The position numbers were made by a program, and so were the translations under genes. From a virus, in the IMG/VR virus record IMGVR_UViG_3300031857_000082, positions 1 through 64,000 of that record: DNA of 64,000 nt. One strand, 5' to 3'. The notes under the pieces are model-generated. The model was not told where the DNA came from and did not search any database. It was given only the letters and a program-made list of their open reading frames with translations. Every line of letters starts with the position of its first letter. The first letter of the stretch is position 1. Shown in pieces: positions 34,200-44,200 of this stretch.

Positions 34200-34724
34200 T
34201 CAATTATAACTTGTATTTACATGATAGTCAAACTTGACTATTAGGTCAGTTTGATAAGGGGTTCTTGTAGTATCTAGATTAGTAGCGTCTTTCATATAAG
34301 TAACTTGGTATGCATTTACGCATTGAAATTTAACATCTGATGGCCCAACAAAGTTATTTATGTCCTCTGCAGCAGCATCTTCCCTGTCTAGAGAAGAAAG
34401 CATTATATGCCTCATTGCATATACGTCCTCAACACTTGCACCTCTAATTGAGTAAAGCATTTGTTGGGATTTAATAGGATAGAAATACTTATCTTTTCCA
34501 GTTCTAGCCTTTACAAAATTATCATATAAAATATATGGTCTTGACCCCCATGATATTGCTCCAGCATTTGGATCATTTACGGGGAATATAGGAATAAATC
34601 TTCTTCCATTTTCTACATATTCATTATAGAAGTCCTCATCATTTAATCTAAATTGTTCCCATACATATTTATTTACTAATACTTCTGGTGTTTTATCGCT
34701 TAAATTAGGTATATTAATTGTCAA
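34200..34724 (-). CDS. Tail terminator-like protein, 174 aa
   Basis: Soluble protein with mixed strands and helices. The ending (YQTDLIVKFDYHVNTSYN) and the place between the 231-aa connector and the tail tube suit the terminator that caps tube growth and joins the head. The start is a TTG at 34724 after GGAG, 11 bases inside the upstream gene. Functional label rests on order. A 49-base gap follows, with the tube ribosome-binding site but no clear hairpin. Confidence 0.65.
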   Translation of the reverse strand: MTINIPNLSDKTPEVLVNKYVWEQFRLNDEDFYNEYVENGRRFIPIFPVNDPNAGAISWGSRPYILYDNFVKARTGKDKYFYPIKSQQMLYSIRGASVEDVYAMRHIMLSSLDREDAAAEDINNFVGPSDVKFQCVNAYQVTYMKDATNLDTTRTPYQTDLIVKFDYHVNTSYN

Positions 34725-35409
34725 TTTGATCTTCTCCTGGTAATTTTGATATCCAAGAAAGGGCAGTCATTTTTCCTATACCCGCCGCATTTGTACCTTG
34801 TAAGGCTTTTTTAAAGTTTCTTTCATATTCTTTTGGAGACTCAAAATGTTTGTAAAACTTTATTGCCTTTAAGTATACTTGGCTTAAATAGTTATTATAG
34901 AATTCTTGAAAGACACTTACAAAGCCACCCCTTGTTTCTGCTCCTCCAGGATTAAGAACTGTTATAGGTCCCATTCTAAAATACTCTAAACCGTCTATTT
35001 CGAAAAATAAGGCCTTTGCTTCCTTTTCCTTGATAACTACTGGGATGCCCTCTTCCATGACCTCTGCTTTGTCGTAAAACGGCTCAGTGGACCCATCCTT
35101 GACTGTCTGTGATTGTAAAAATTCTGCAGTGATTGTAGATCCTCTTCCAGAGGATATAATTCCTAAATCTACCAGTCTTGCTGTTGGGTTTCCTACTTGA
35201 CCCCATTCATATATATGGTGAAGCATTCCTGGATGCATTCTTGCAACCCCATCTAAGTATTGATAAAAAGCATTAACACTAGTGTTTGCTACTTTTCTAT
35301 TTATATATCCTTGTTGTGCTTTTGTTTCAGTAATAAACCCATCTGAGTATTTAACAAGGTTATTTAACATCTTATTTAATTTCTTAGTATCTATTTTTGC
35401 TGTAATCAT
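34714..35409 (-). CDS. Head-tail connector/tail completion protein (HK97 gp10-like position)
   Basis: 231 residues. The N-terminus (MITAKIDTKKLNKMLNNLVKY) is the amphipathic start common in HK97 gp10-type tail-completion proteins. A basic helical C-terminal region follows (YLKAIKFYKHFESPKEYERNF). Its neighbours are a putative stopper upstream (one-base overlap) and terminator-like protein downstream. It should act at the neck. Identification is by gene order plus weak sequence resemblance. Confidence 0.65.
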   Translation of the reverse strand: MITAKIDTKKLNKMLNNLVKYSDGFITETKAQQGYINRKVANTSVNAFYQYLDGVARMHPGMLHHIYEWGQVGNPTARLVDLGIISSGRGSTITAEFLQSQTVKDGSTEPFYDKAEVMEEGIPVVIKEKEAKALFFEIDGLEYFRMGPITVLNPGGAETRGGFVSVFQEFYNNYLSQVYLKAIKFYKHFESPKEYERNFKKALQGTNAAGIGKMTALSWISKLPGEDQIDN

Positions 35410-35861
35410 TAGTAGACTACCTCGTATTGTTTAGTTGATCTAGTTAAGTATCCACGATAGAAATCTACAGCATGAAAGGCGTTGTATGAAGGAACAAAAG
35501 ATTGAATTTCATATTGAGTTTTGGAATCTTCTCTTTCTGTCCATACTACTTTGCCTTCTGAGTCTTTTATGTTAGTAACCAAAACCTCTGTAATAGGGTA
35601 GTGTGTTCCACCTTTTTTTCTTTGAATATCATCAGATGTTCTAAAGGCAATATCAGAGTTATATTGAAAAAAAGCAGTTGTAGACTTTAGTTCACTATTT
35701 AATGTTTTATCTGCCATTGCTGATACGGCTGAGCATTTAACTGTTCTATCAAAAACCCAAGTTCTTTCCATTGTTCCAAAATCGTTCTGTCTAGTTTCTG
35801 CATAAAATATTTCAGCAGTCATAGGATAGAGTATATTATCTATTCCAGCACCTGGGAGCAT
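35409..35861 (-). CDS. Head-tail stopper-like protein, 150 aa
   Basis: Small beta-rich protein in the neck block between the 298-aa adaptor and the gp10-like gene, where a stopper is expected. The middle has EIFYAETRQNDFGTMERTWVF, a strand-turn-strand often found in such adaptors. The ATG at 35861 comes directly after the upstream stop (TAAATG). No other domain is visible. Confidence 0.6.
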   Translation of the reverse strand: MLPGAGIDNILYPMTAEIFYAETRQNDFGTMERTWVFDRTVKCSAVSAMADKTLNSELKSTTAFFQYNSDIAFRTSDDIQRKKGGTHYPITEVLVTNIKDSEGKVVWTEREDSKTQYEIQSFVPSYNAFHAVDFYRGYLTRSTKQYEVVY

Positions 35862-36758
35862 TTACAACACCCCAACACGAATTGGTCTCTTATATCTCTC
35901 CAAGATCCTGTCAACTATAAGGTTGCCAGTTGTGGCCGTCCAATTTTTAGCAAACTTAATCTTAAAATCATCATTATCAAAGGATTCAATATATCTATTT
36001 ATATATTTGATATTATCTTTAAATATATCTTGAACCAATAGTTCACATGCTTCTTGAATATCTTGTGGTATAACCTTCCATCCATAATCAGCATCTACGA
36101 TATATTCATACCCTTCAAAAAAGTCTACATCTAAGAATCTATCTCTCCATACCTTCTTATAGTTTATTCTATTTGATTCTGGGATATCTAATACTATGGC
36201 ATTTAATTGTTTATTAATCATATAGTCTGCCTCGTTATTTTGAGAAGAGGCATCATACATCAATTCTCCATTTTCATAAATCTTGTATAGGTTATGAATT
36301 TTTTCGTCTATAAGTAATTCATCTGTTCCTGTGCCAATAAATTCTTTTTCTTTTCTGATATATCCAAAGCCGTCTGTGTGTGAGTCAATTATGTATCTTG
36401 CTAGTCTTTCGTATTCAACTATGCTATTTCTTTCTACAGTTGTAAGAGTTGTTGTCTTTCCGTATAACTTTAGGCCTGTAGCATCTATATTGCAGTATGG
36501 CCTTACTATTTCAATATTTGTAATATTTACAATGTCATTTTGAGGATCTTTTACTGTTGCTACCAGGGAGCCTGTATAAGTTAAATAATGCTCTGGTATT
36601 GAGAATACCACTACACCAGATCCATTTGAATTTGCACTTGCTGAATATGACTGTGAGGTTATTAAGTCATCTAATTCTATTTTATAATTTACGCTTGAAC
36701 TTAATCCAGAAAATGATGCAGACAAACTTGTTGTGTTATTCAATCTTAAAAGTTCCAT
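35862..36758 (-). CDS. Head-tail adaptor with N-terminal Ig-like domain, 298 aa
   Basis: Two parts. Residues 1-85 form a Ser/Thr-rich beta domain resembling an Ig-like fold (LSASFSGLSSSVNYKIELDD, then VVVFSIPEHYL). The rest is a helical connector with a ring-forming look (IPQDIQEACELLVQDIFKDNIKY and a basic C-terminus). Gene order after the capsid gene supports a portal-proximal adaptor. The Ig-like part may face outward on the neck. I use the ATG at 36758, five bases after AGAGG, not the GTG two codons upstream. Confidence 0.65.
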   Translation of the reverse strand: MELLRLNNTTSLSASFSGLSSSVNYKIELDDLITSQSYSASANSNGSGVVVFSIPEHYLTYTGSLVATVKDPQNDIVNITNIEIVRPYCNIDATGLKLYGKTTTLTTVERNSIVEYERLARYIIDSHTDGFGYIRKEKEFIGTGTDELLIDEKIHNLYKIYENGELMYDASSQNNEADYMINKQLNAIVLDIPESNRINYKKVWRDRFLDVDFFEGYEYIVDADYGWKVIPQDIQEACELLVQDIFKDNIKYINRYIESFDNDDFKIKFAKNWTATTGNLIVDRILERYKRPIRVGVL

Positions 36759-36773
36759 GTGCACCTCTAAATT

Positions 36774-36782
36774 ATTATATCA
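36774..36782 (-). promoter_or_regulatory. Extended -10 promoter for the neck genes
   Basis: Minus strand TGA-TATAAT immediately after the capsid-gene terminator T-run. No -35 match. Start of transcription near 36768, with AGAGG just before the ATG at 36758. Confidence 0.55.
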
Positions 36783-36787
36783 TTTAT

Positions 36788-36821
36788 AAAAAATAAGAGG
36801 GGAGTATCTCTACCCCCCTCT
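36788..36821 (-). terminator. Rho-independent terminator after the major capsid gene
   Basis: Minus strand 11-bp stem (AGAGGGG arm pairing with CCCCTCT, one G-U pair, inner GTA/TAC) closed by a GAGA tetraloop and followed by TATTTTTTA. Confidence 0.85.
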
Positions 36822-36839
36822 CTGATTTCGTAAAGCAAA

Positions 36840-37820
36840 TTATGCTGTACGTGCGATTGCATCAGTTTCTTCGATTTGAACACCGAAACGTAAGAATACA
36901 GTATATTCTACTGTGTCTTTCTTAGGTTGGAATTCACGATGAACTGTGATATCTCTTTGGAAACCCCAAATTCTATTTTCAGGGAATGTCAAAGTGATAC
37001 GGTTTGCAGGCATCAAAGGAACTTCCAATAAAGGAAGACCTAATACACGGTACTGGATTGGAGCACCTAGTATTTGTGGTTCTTGGCCAGCAACAACTCT
37101 TTCAACGATTCTTTCGCTGTTCAAGTTGCCTGAAGATCCAAGGCCATTGATGATGTTTGATACTGTTTCTGTATCTGCATAGAACTTCATTGCTGCACGT
37201 GAGGCACGGTATTTACGAGGCATTGCAAGCACAAGTGCTTGTAAGTCTTCGATATTTGTACCAAATGTTGCAGTGTTTGTTGAAGTATTTTCTTTTGTGA
37301 CAAATCCTTCAAGGATGTTTAGGAACGCATTTGATCCTGTTCCAGTTCCGTTGATTGCAAGATCTTCAAGATCGTTTGCAAACGCACGGGTCATGGTACG
37401 GACTAAGTGGTCTTCTAAACCTGCTCCTTCTAGGTTGTCTTCTAGTGCTTCTGTTGATACTTCCCAATCAAGACGAATCTTCTTTGTTGAAAGTTCAACC
37501 TTTGTGAAAGTTACGCCAGCGTTTGTGTAAGTTGCATCTGCTTGTGCAGCGGCACGGATTACACGTTCGCCTACGTTTAACTTTTCAAGTTCTGAAGCGT
37601 TTGTACGCATTGTTACTCTGCGTCCATCTCTTGCAAGAACTTGTTGTTCGAAAATGTATTCGATAAATTGGCGTGATTGCTCAGGAGCAAGAATACCGCC
37701 GTCATTAGCGGCACTTCCTGCGACACCAAGGTCTCCTGCGGCTGGGGTTGTTACACCACCAATACCACCAGAAACGATAGATCCTGTAGCAGCAGCCTTT
37801 TCTAAAATTTCATCTGCCAT
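36840..37820 (-). CDS. Major capsid protein, HK97 fold
   Basis: 326 residues. A Gly/Ala-rich N-terminal arm (about 1-45) precedes a spine-like segment, then the P-domain strand RRVTMRT, a helix EDHLVRTMTRAFANDLEDLAI and a C-terminal VHREFQPKKDTVEYTVFLRFG strand, as in HK97-type capsid proteins of phages. GGAGGTG precedes its ATG and a strong terminator follows, consistent with the most abundant virion protein. The upstream protease-scaffold gene would process or guide its assembly. Confidence 0.93.
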   Translation of the reverse strand: MADEILEKAAATGSIVSGGIGGVTTPAAGDLGVAGSAANDGGILAPEQSRQFIEYIFEQQVLARDGRRVTMRTNASELEKLNVGERVIRAAAQADATYTNAGVTFTKVELSTKKIRLDWEVSTEALEDNLEGAGLEDHLVRTMTRAFANDLEDLAINGTGTGSNAFLNILEGFVTKENTSTNTATFGTNIEDLQALVLAMPRKYRASRAAMKFYADTETVSNIINGLGSSGNLNSERIVERVVAGQEPQILGAPIQYRVLGLPLLEVPLMPANRITLTFPENRIWGFQRDITVHREFQPKKDTVEYTVFLRFGVQIEETDAIARTA

Positions 37821-37842
37821 AATATTTTCACCTCCCAGTGAA

Positions 37843-38454
37843 TTAACGATATAGGTCAGCGGAATTGAGGAAACGCCCGCCCCACATCGATCCTTTTCTT
37901 ATTTGTGTTTCCTGAACGACCCCGCCGAGGTCGCCAGACTTACGGACAGCGGTATCGTCTTCTAGTGAGTCGACACGCTTTCCAAACTCATCAACATTGT
38001 TTTTTACTCCTGCAATTTCCTCTTTTGCGGAAACAATGCTTTTTTGTAGTTCTGTCATTTTTTCGTTAAGTGACTTAACTGTTGCCACCAAATCTCCAAG
38101 TGCTGAAGCAACTGTATTTTGAACCTCGTCAATAGATTCTTGTACTGTATCTACAGCCTTTGCCAATTCTGCGTCTTCGCTATCTTCGGCGGGAGTGGCG
38201 GCATCTTCTGCTGGTGCATCTGTTGCTGCTTCTGCTGGTGCATCTGCTGCTTCTGCTGGTGCATCTGCGGCTGGTGCTACTGCTTCTGCTGGTGCTTCTT
38301 CTGCACTATCAGATTTTTCAATGTTTTCTTCGGTAGCAACTTCTTCAGCGGCTGGTGCTTCTGCTGCAACTTCTGCTGCGGCTGGTGCATCTGCGGCTGG
38401 TGTTTCAACAACTTCTTCAGTTGCTGGTGCTACTTCTACATTTTCTTCTGCCAT
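37843..38454 (-). CDS. Internal in-frame scaffold protein (nested start)
   Basis: 203 residues sharing frame and stop with the protease gene. The ATG at 38454 is preceded by TAAGGAGGGG (38461-38470), a better ribosome-binding site than that of the full-length gene. The product would hold only the Ala/Glu/Pro-rich segment and the coiled coil, comparable in arrangement to lambda Nu3 nested in gene C. Made in excess, it would act as the internal scaffold during capsid assembly. Confidence 0.65.
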   Translation of the reverse strand: MAEENVEVAPATEEVVETPAADAPAAAEVAAEAPAAEEVATEENIEKSDSAEEAPAEAVAPAADAPAEAADAPAEAATDAPAEDAATPAEDSEDAELAKAVDTVQESIDEVQNTVASALGDLVATVKSLNEKMTELQKSIVSAKEEIAGVKNNVDEFGKRVDSLEDDTAVRKSGDLGGVVQETQIRKGSMWGGRFLNSADLYR

Positions 38455-39237
38455 ATTATTCCCCTCCTTATCAGGATTTTCAGCCTTGGTTATTTTTTCA
38501 CCAAGTCCAATTTTCTGCGATTTCAATAAATCTTTGATCACAGAATTCTTTTCAGTATCGTTTGATTCTACAAAGCCTATATTTATCATATGTTTTTCAC
38601 ATGATGGACATGAAGAATCTTCTTCTTGAGAAAGTCTTACTAGGGAATCTGATTCGCACCAGTAAACATTTTCAAGATCTACTTTACTAATAATACCATC
38701 TATTTTGTTTGTACCGTCTGCTACTTTTTCAATTGACACAATATTGGCAAATTGATTAGCAGGATTGTCTACTAATGAAAGTTCGTGTAGGTCATATTCT
38801 TTAATAACCCTAATTGCTTTATCCATCTTGGAGTCATACATTTCTTCAGAATCTTTAATGCTACCACCAATAGAAAAGCCAGAAAGAGTACCATCAAGAA
38901 CTTTTTCCCAAGTGTCTTGAGCACCTTTTGATATATATGCATTTACGAATACTCCATTGTAAAATTTGTCTTCTTCTTTATTATAAAATTTATCTGATTT
39001 AAATGACACTACCCTGCCGACTGCGATAGGCATGTGCATTTCACGTAGGTTGCCACGGAATCTTTCAAACGCTTTAATACTGACATCGGTTGGAACGATG
39101 TCTGCTTGCTTGTCAATGTTGTCAAGGGTTGCAAAACCAGAAACTGTTCGTTTCTCTTTATCGACTTTAGCGATTGGCATGGACAACTTGATGCTGTTGT
39201 CTTCTGAGTGCCAAAATGCTTTATGCAAATTAGTCAT
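37843..39237 (-). CDS. Prohead protease fused to a scaffold-like region, 464 aa
   Basis: The N-terminal ~175 residues resemble the XkdF/HK97-type prohead protease: H68 in REMHMPIAVGRV, S119-x2-S122 in LSGFSIGG and a DLHELSLVDNPAN strand. A short zinc-like knot follows (YWCES, then CPSCEKH). From residue ~262 the protein is a low-complexity Ala/Glu/Pro stretch and then a coiled coil (about 365-430), a scaffolding architecture. The protein should support procapsid assembly and cleave capsid components. A strong internal ribosome-binding site lies before codon 262, so a separate scaffold product is likely. An extended -10 element precedes the gene. Confidence 0.85.
   Translation of the reverse strand: MTNLHKAFWHSEDNSIKLSMPIAKVDKEKRTVSGFATLDNIDKQADIVPTDVSIKAFERFRGNLREMHMPIAVGRVVSFKSDKFYNKEEDKFYNGVFVNAYISKGAQDTWEKVLDGTLSGFSIGGSIKDSEEMYDSKMDKAIRVIKEYDLHELSLVDNPANQFANIVSIEKVADGTNKIDGIISKVDLENVYWCESDSLVRLSQEEDSSCPSCEKHMINIGFVESNDTEKNSVIKDLLKSQKIGLGEKITKAENPDKEGNNMAEENVEVAPATEEVVETPAADAPAAAEVAAEAPAAEEVATEENIEKSDSAEEAPAEAVAPAADAPAEAADAPAEAATDAPAEDAATPAEDSEDAELAKAVDTVQESIDEVQNTVASALGDLVATVKSLNEKMTELQKSIVSAKEEIAGVKNNVDEFGKRVDSLEDDTAVRKSGDLGGVVQETQIRKGSMWGGRFLNSADLYR
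38461..38470 (-). promoter_or_regulatory. Internal ribosome-binding site in the protease gene
   Basis: Minus strand TAAGGAGGGG six bases upstream of the in-frame ATG at 38454. Such a complete match within a coding region argues for an independently translated scaffold. Confidence 0.7.
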
Positions 39238-39277
39238 ACTACCTCTATTATAATTAGTCTTTATAGGGCTTTACAAT

Positions 39278-39286
39278 ATTATAACA
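39278..39286 (-). promoter_or_regulatory. Extended -10 promoter for protease and capsid genes
   Basis: Minus strand TGT-TATAAT in the 51-base gap after the portal gene. A second TATAAT occurs at 39247-39252. The first gives a leader of about 35 bases including AGAGG. Confidence 0.5.
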
Positions 39287-39288
39287 AA

Positions 39289-40845
39289 TTATTCTTGAGA
39301 TCTACCTTCACCCTGGGCATTTCGTCCAGTAGTGGTGGATGCAGAATCGGAAGCATTATCTGTTCTCTGTTGGTCTCTACTTCTATTTCCAGTTGATTGA
39401 GCGACTTGTTCTGCTCTGGCTTGTGCACCTAGAACAATGGGGTCTGAGCCGCCAGGTCTAACTGGATACCCTAATCTTTCACGAACTTCATTTGGAACAA
39501 CTACCTGCATACGTAGGTATCTCTCGTCAATTTGACTTTGAGTTTGTTCGTCTGTCAATGTTAGTTCATTGAATTTAAGGGCAAGCATATCTGTTTTTTC
39601 CTTAACAATCTTGTTAATGGTTTTTTCTAGATTTCTTTGTGCTGGTCTTGCTACTTGTTCCTTAAATGTTCTATCTGCCACCAATGCTGATGCGATAGAA
39701 ACTCCCGCTCCACCACCAACTTTTGAATAAGGCACTTGGTGTGCCATTAAGATATCGTCACGATTTGACTTACGGTATTTTTCAAACGATCCGTCTTGAA
39801 TACCATTCTCAATTGGTTTTAGATCAAAATCTACTTTATTATCTGGTCCATCTCCAGGAAGAGGGATGTAGAGTGTTCTGTGGTTTTGTCCACGAAGTCC
39901 AGCCTGCATGAATCTAAAGAACTTATCTTCTGCTTCTGGGCTAAGTTTTGCACCCTTTACCAAGGCAATGTATCTAGGAACTGCTTTGTTTTCAAAGTAA
40001 TCAACATTGTATTTTGCTGCTAGTTCATTACCAACCATAGAAGTTGCTGCTGACACTGTATCTGGAACTCCATAGTATGAGTTCTTTGGAGAATACTTTT
40101 TAATATGAATTAGTTCATTTGGCCTATTGTCGCTTGTTACAGGGTTGATATTTCTTTGTTCTTGGAAGTTTCTAAAGTATACTACCTTTTGATTTACTAT
40201 TTGAATATACCCGTCACGCATACGGCGTACACGAATTGTGGTTGCTGGGATATGACCAATGTAACCAATATCTCCATTTACTTTTCTACCAATTTCAATG
40301 TATCCATTACCTACTGTTTCAACATCTGTATATACTTTTTCTAAAACATGTGTAAATGTATCTTCATCATTTAGGCTTTCTAGCCATTCGGTCATTTGAG
40401 CCTTAGTTCTTTGAATCTTTCTTTGTGCCCTCATTAATTGATCTTCTGATTCTGACTCTTCTAATTTTGCAACTGTTGAATCAGTCATTTCAAAACTATA
40501 TCCTAGCCCAACTGTATTGGCAACCTTTGCATTAATAGCGGCATGATTAGCATATGAATTTTCATAAAAGTATGCCAACTCATCTAGGTTATATGGTGGA
40601 AGGACTACGTCAAAAAGACCATAGGCTGTAACCATATCCATTTCTGGAAATAGTTGTTTTGATTTAGTATCGTCTATTCCTTGAAATGCTTTATTAACTG
40701 TTCTTGAAATTTTGCGTTTAAAATTTTGATGTAGCCCATCATAGGACTTTACAAGTTCTCCATCTGTTGTAAATGGATCGACCTTAGTTTTCTTTTCAAC
40801 CTTGTCTAAATTATCTATCCTTGCTATTGCTTCGTTATCTTCCAT
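39289..40845 (-). CDS. Portal protein
   Basis: 518 residues, expected size. Features include an acidic N-terminus, a stem-like helical middle (ESEDQLMRAQRKIQRTKAQM), a MRDGYIQIVNQ strand block, an HIKKYSPKNSYYGVP segment characteristic of HK97-type portals and a C-terminal unfolded Gln/Arg/Ser tail. It forms the dodecameric ring at one capsid vertex through which DNA passes. I begin at the ATG at 40845 after AGAAGAAGG; an upstream in-frame GTG at 40881 would lengthen the overlap with the previous gene to 47 bases. Confidence 0.9.
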   Translation of the reverse strand: MEDNEAIARIDNLDKVEKKTKVDPFTTDGELVKSYDGLHQNFKRKISRTVNKAFQGIDDTKSKQLFPEMDMVTAYGLFDVVLPPYNLDELAYFYENSYANHAAINAKVANTVGLGYSFEMTDSTVAKLEESESEDQLMRAQRKIQRTKAQMTEWLESLNDEDTFTHVLEKVYTDVETVGNGYIEIGRKVNGDIGYIGHIPATTIRVRRMRDGYIQIVNQKVVYFRNFQEQRNINPVTSDNRPNELIHIKKYSPKNSYYGVPDTVSAATSMVGNELAAKYNVDYFENKAVPRYIALVKGAKLSPEAEDKFFRFMQAGLRGQNHRTLYIPLPGDGPDNKVDFDLKPIENGIQDGSFEKYRKSNRDDILMAHQVPYSKVGGGAGVSIASALVADRTFKEQVARPAQRNLEKTINKIVKEKTDMLALKFNELTLTDEQTQSQIDERYLRMQVVVPNEVRERLGYPVRPGGSDPIVLGAQARAEQVAQSTGNRSRDQQRTDNASDSASTTTGRNAQGEGRSQE

Positions 40846-41200
40846 GTTTTCTAAAACCTTCTTCTGCTGCCATCCAGGCACCGATATCTGTTTGACTTGG
40901 GATTAAGCCATCTTTCATTCTTTGTGTTTGTTCTGCATATTCTTCATCTGTAACTCTAGTCACACCAGCCATGAATTCTACTTTGCCTTCTGGAGCACCA
41001 TAGTACTCTGCTGCTTTTCTTATCTTTGACATTTTTTCAATATCATAAGGTCTTCCAGGGATATTCATTATATTTCCCTTGCCATCTCCAAAGGGCTTGC
41101 CATCAAAGTCACATTTCCAGACATATATGCCCCAGTCAGACTTTTTTTCTACTACACTTACTCTAGGCTTACCATTATTTTTTAATTTCTTTGGATTCAT
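40835..41200 (-). CDS. Hypothetical protein preceding portal, 121 aa
   Basis: Basic N-terminus, then WGIYVWKCDFDGKPFGDGKGN, a strand-turn-strand with glycine turns, and an acidic helical C-terminus ending in GAWMAAEEGF. No cysteine pairs or catalytic residues are evident. Proteins of this size directly before the portal may be virion or packaging accessories, but I do not recognise the family. A -10 box ends seven bases before the ATG and there is no ribosome-binding site, so the message may be leaderless. Confidence 0.7.
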   Translation of the reverse strand: MNPKKLKNNGKPRVSVVEKKSDWGIYVWKCDFDGKPFGDGKGNIMNIPGRPYDIEKMSKIRKAAEYYGAPEGKVEFMAGVTRVTDEEYAEQTQRMKDGLIPSQTDIGAWMAAEEGFRKHGR

Positions 41201-41207
41201 GTACTCA

Positions 41208-41216
41208 AGTATACCA
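41208..41216 (-). promoter_or_regulatory. Extended -10 promoter, leaderless configuration, for the pre-portal gene
   Basis: Minus strand TGG-TATACT with seven bases to the ATG at 41200. No Shine-Dalgarno is present in the gap or just upstream. Transcription would start on or beside the initiation codon. Confidence 0.55.
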
Positions 41217-41218
41217 TA

Positions 41219-44200
41219 TTAAACTGCAGTGACATCTTTTTTGACCCAGGTTACGTTAGTTAATGCATCAAAACCATCTGAATTTGTTACAGCAGTTGCA
41301 GAATCATCAAATACTTGTTCAGAAAGACCTAGATAAGTCTTAAAAGTACTGTCTCCTGTTTGAGAAACGATATCTGTAATAGCAATTTCTCCCCATTGTT
41401 GCCAAGTTAGTGGTGTTGCTAACTGTGTTGGATAGTCCCAGTTTTGATCATCTATGTTTGTCCACTGCAAGCCAGTAGTTAACTTTGAGAAGAAGTTAAC
41501 AAATTCTTGTTGGAAGAATGCTATATTGTTGGCCAAGAATCCTTCATATATTTCAAACTTGCCCTTTTTACTATTAAGAGTTATGTCTGTACTATCTGTA
41601 AATGATATTAATATAGATGTCCATTCTAATGGGACGACTTTCATTTCATCTATAATTCTTCCATTAACAAAGAACTTGGCTCCTGTGTATAAAACATTAT
41701 TCTTATAGACTTTTAGGCTACCCCTTTTTCCATTTAATTCTGGAACTAGGTATATATCGTAATAATCATTGATTCCAGCATTTGCCTCTGTTGCTATAAT
41801 CGTTCCCATTTTTTGGGTAGAAGATATAGTTTTATCTTTGTTATAAAACATCCAGAACTGTAGACCAGTTAATTTGTAAGAGGAGGCCTCGTGGTCGTTT
41901 ATTGGAAATGAAAGACCTCTTAGTTTTGTAGATTGATATGGCAAAACTGCTATTCCAGAGTCACCAGTTAAATATAGATAAGGGGTTGAATCTCTATATA
42001 TTGTAAATGGGTTCTTTTCTTTATAGTCATAATTTAATCCAGATCTAGTAAATGGAATTATGGAGTGTCCACTCCTAGTGCCTATCTTATATTCAGAAGT
42101 TTCATCAAATGCTAATGAGGTTAGAGACATTCTTTTAATATTGACTGGCTTACTTTTTATACCTCTTACTCTCATTTCTAAATGAATGGTTATATAGTAG
42201 TTTTCAAAATCTATAAGTTCTTTAGGTGGATAGATGATTGTTCCATCTACTACCTCAAATTTTTTAGTAAGAGTTGAAAATTCTGGGACTAAGTCAAGGA
42301 CTCTTGATGCACCTATATTTTGAGTATTGGTATAACTTGAATATGTTTTCTTACCTACCAGTTTAAAATCTTGTAGTGTTATATATGACTTCATACTAAA
42401 TGCGTCTGCAACAGATGCTGAGTTTGTCATTGTTATTGGTCCTGGAACATCTATATTAAATTGAATTAAATCTAAATCATAATATGGAGAGGAGTTTGTA
42501 TCCTGAACATATGTTCCAAAGTATGAAAGGGGTAATGAATCTTCCCAATATCCAGCAGACCCTATATCAAAAAATATTTCCCCATAAGAACTTATTGGAA
42601 GAAATGTATAACTACCAACGTAAGTAAATGGGTATAGACCTTCATTGTTAGCCTCTGCCTCAGTAAAGAACATAGTTCCATTGGTATTTATTAGTTCTGA
42701 AGTGTCCTTTATGGTAAACATCTTATTATTAAATGTTAATGATCTTATCTTTCCTGTAAAGACTTTATCTTCATACCCGCCTAGGTTTAATGATACATTT
42801 TGAGGATTATTAAAAAAGTTTCCTATAATAGCAAAATTGCTTTTAATTAACTCTTCTAACTCAATACCAACAAATAGGTCCTGAGATGCTGATGCTGAAT
42901 AGTTTGCTATTTGATATGTAGATGCTGATGTTTGAAATTCATAACTAAGTCCACTTTGACTCAAGCATATTTTAAACTTGTCAGAAGTAAATGAGTTGGT
43001 AAATGTCATTATAGGCTCTCTGTTTGAATAAGTAGGCAAAGACTGTGGTGCTTCAAATACTCCAAAGATAGACGCTACTGGACTATTTATTGTATTTATA
43101 GAATTAAAATATATTGATCCGAGAACATTATCGTAAGAAGCATTTGGCCTCATTTTGATAAAGGTAGGTTCTCCATTTTGAATATTGTAATTGTCTATTA
43201 AAAAGTTATTAGATATATCATCATCTATTGTTACAGATGCTGAGGTATAAGAAAACTTAATTTCTGGAAGTTCATAATCAACAAAAGAAAGAGATCTTGA
43301 GTTACCGTTTAGATTTGAAAAAAATCCAGAAGACCATCTGTTCATATCTGGATAGGTCATTGAGGATGTATATTTTGCAAATGGAAAGTCAACAAAGAAA
43401 GATTCTCCTTTAAAGTCGCTTACTATTTCTTCTGGGTTATCCACAGCCTGTGCATAAACAAACCTTCTTCTTGCTATTTGTTCTGGAACAATATATGGAT
43501 AGATTGCAACAGCATCTAATTCAAATGGATAAACCGTATTGTGGGAATAAAATCCTAACCAATCATGACTTGAACTAGCAAAATTTACATTATTTACATC
43601 TATGTCCATGTCTATAACTAAGTCTCCATTTAACAAAACACTAACATTAGAACTGGTATATCTAATATCTAATAACATTGGCCTATACCATTTGCCAACA
43701 AAATATGATTTTGTATAAGATCCTACCTTTAATGTTAAAAATTCTTGTTCTACATAAAGTCCATCTGAATTACTTACTGGGCCAAATACTCTTATTGGCT
43801 CTTGAGAATCTGTGTAAACTCTTATCCAAAATTCTGCAGTTAGGTTTTTATACTTGCCGTTATCATTTAAAAATGTTTTTCCAGGTATTGCTATTGACGG
43901 AACTCCTGAATCAATTGGACTATTAACCCTGGTTATATTTCCAGATCCAAATACCATAGGAAGGCTTGTATTGTTAGCAAGCATTTTATTTCTATTTATA
44001 AAATAGTACCCTGTGTCTTCATCGTTAAATCCGTATGGTTGTATTTGAGATACTTTATAGGCACTAGCATTTACCGATATAGCACTAGATAAAGAATTGT
44101 CTGATAGTACTATTGGCTTAGTTCCAGAGGTGTCTCTGTTGTAAACTTCAGACCATTGAGCAAACGATACTCCATTAAAATAAACGTTAAAGTTAGATCC

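Noticed and set aside
38119-38629. Two plus-strand frames rich in Cys/Trp/Phe or Ala/Ser opposite the scaffold region
   Set aside because: Produced by the antisense of GCN/GAA-rich low-complexity codons; no start signals and the minus strand has a clear protease-scaffold gene.
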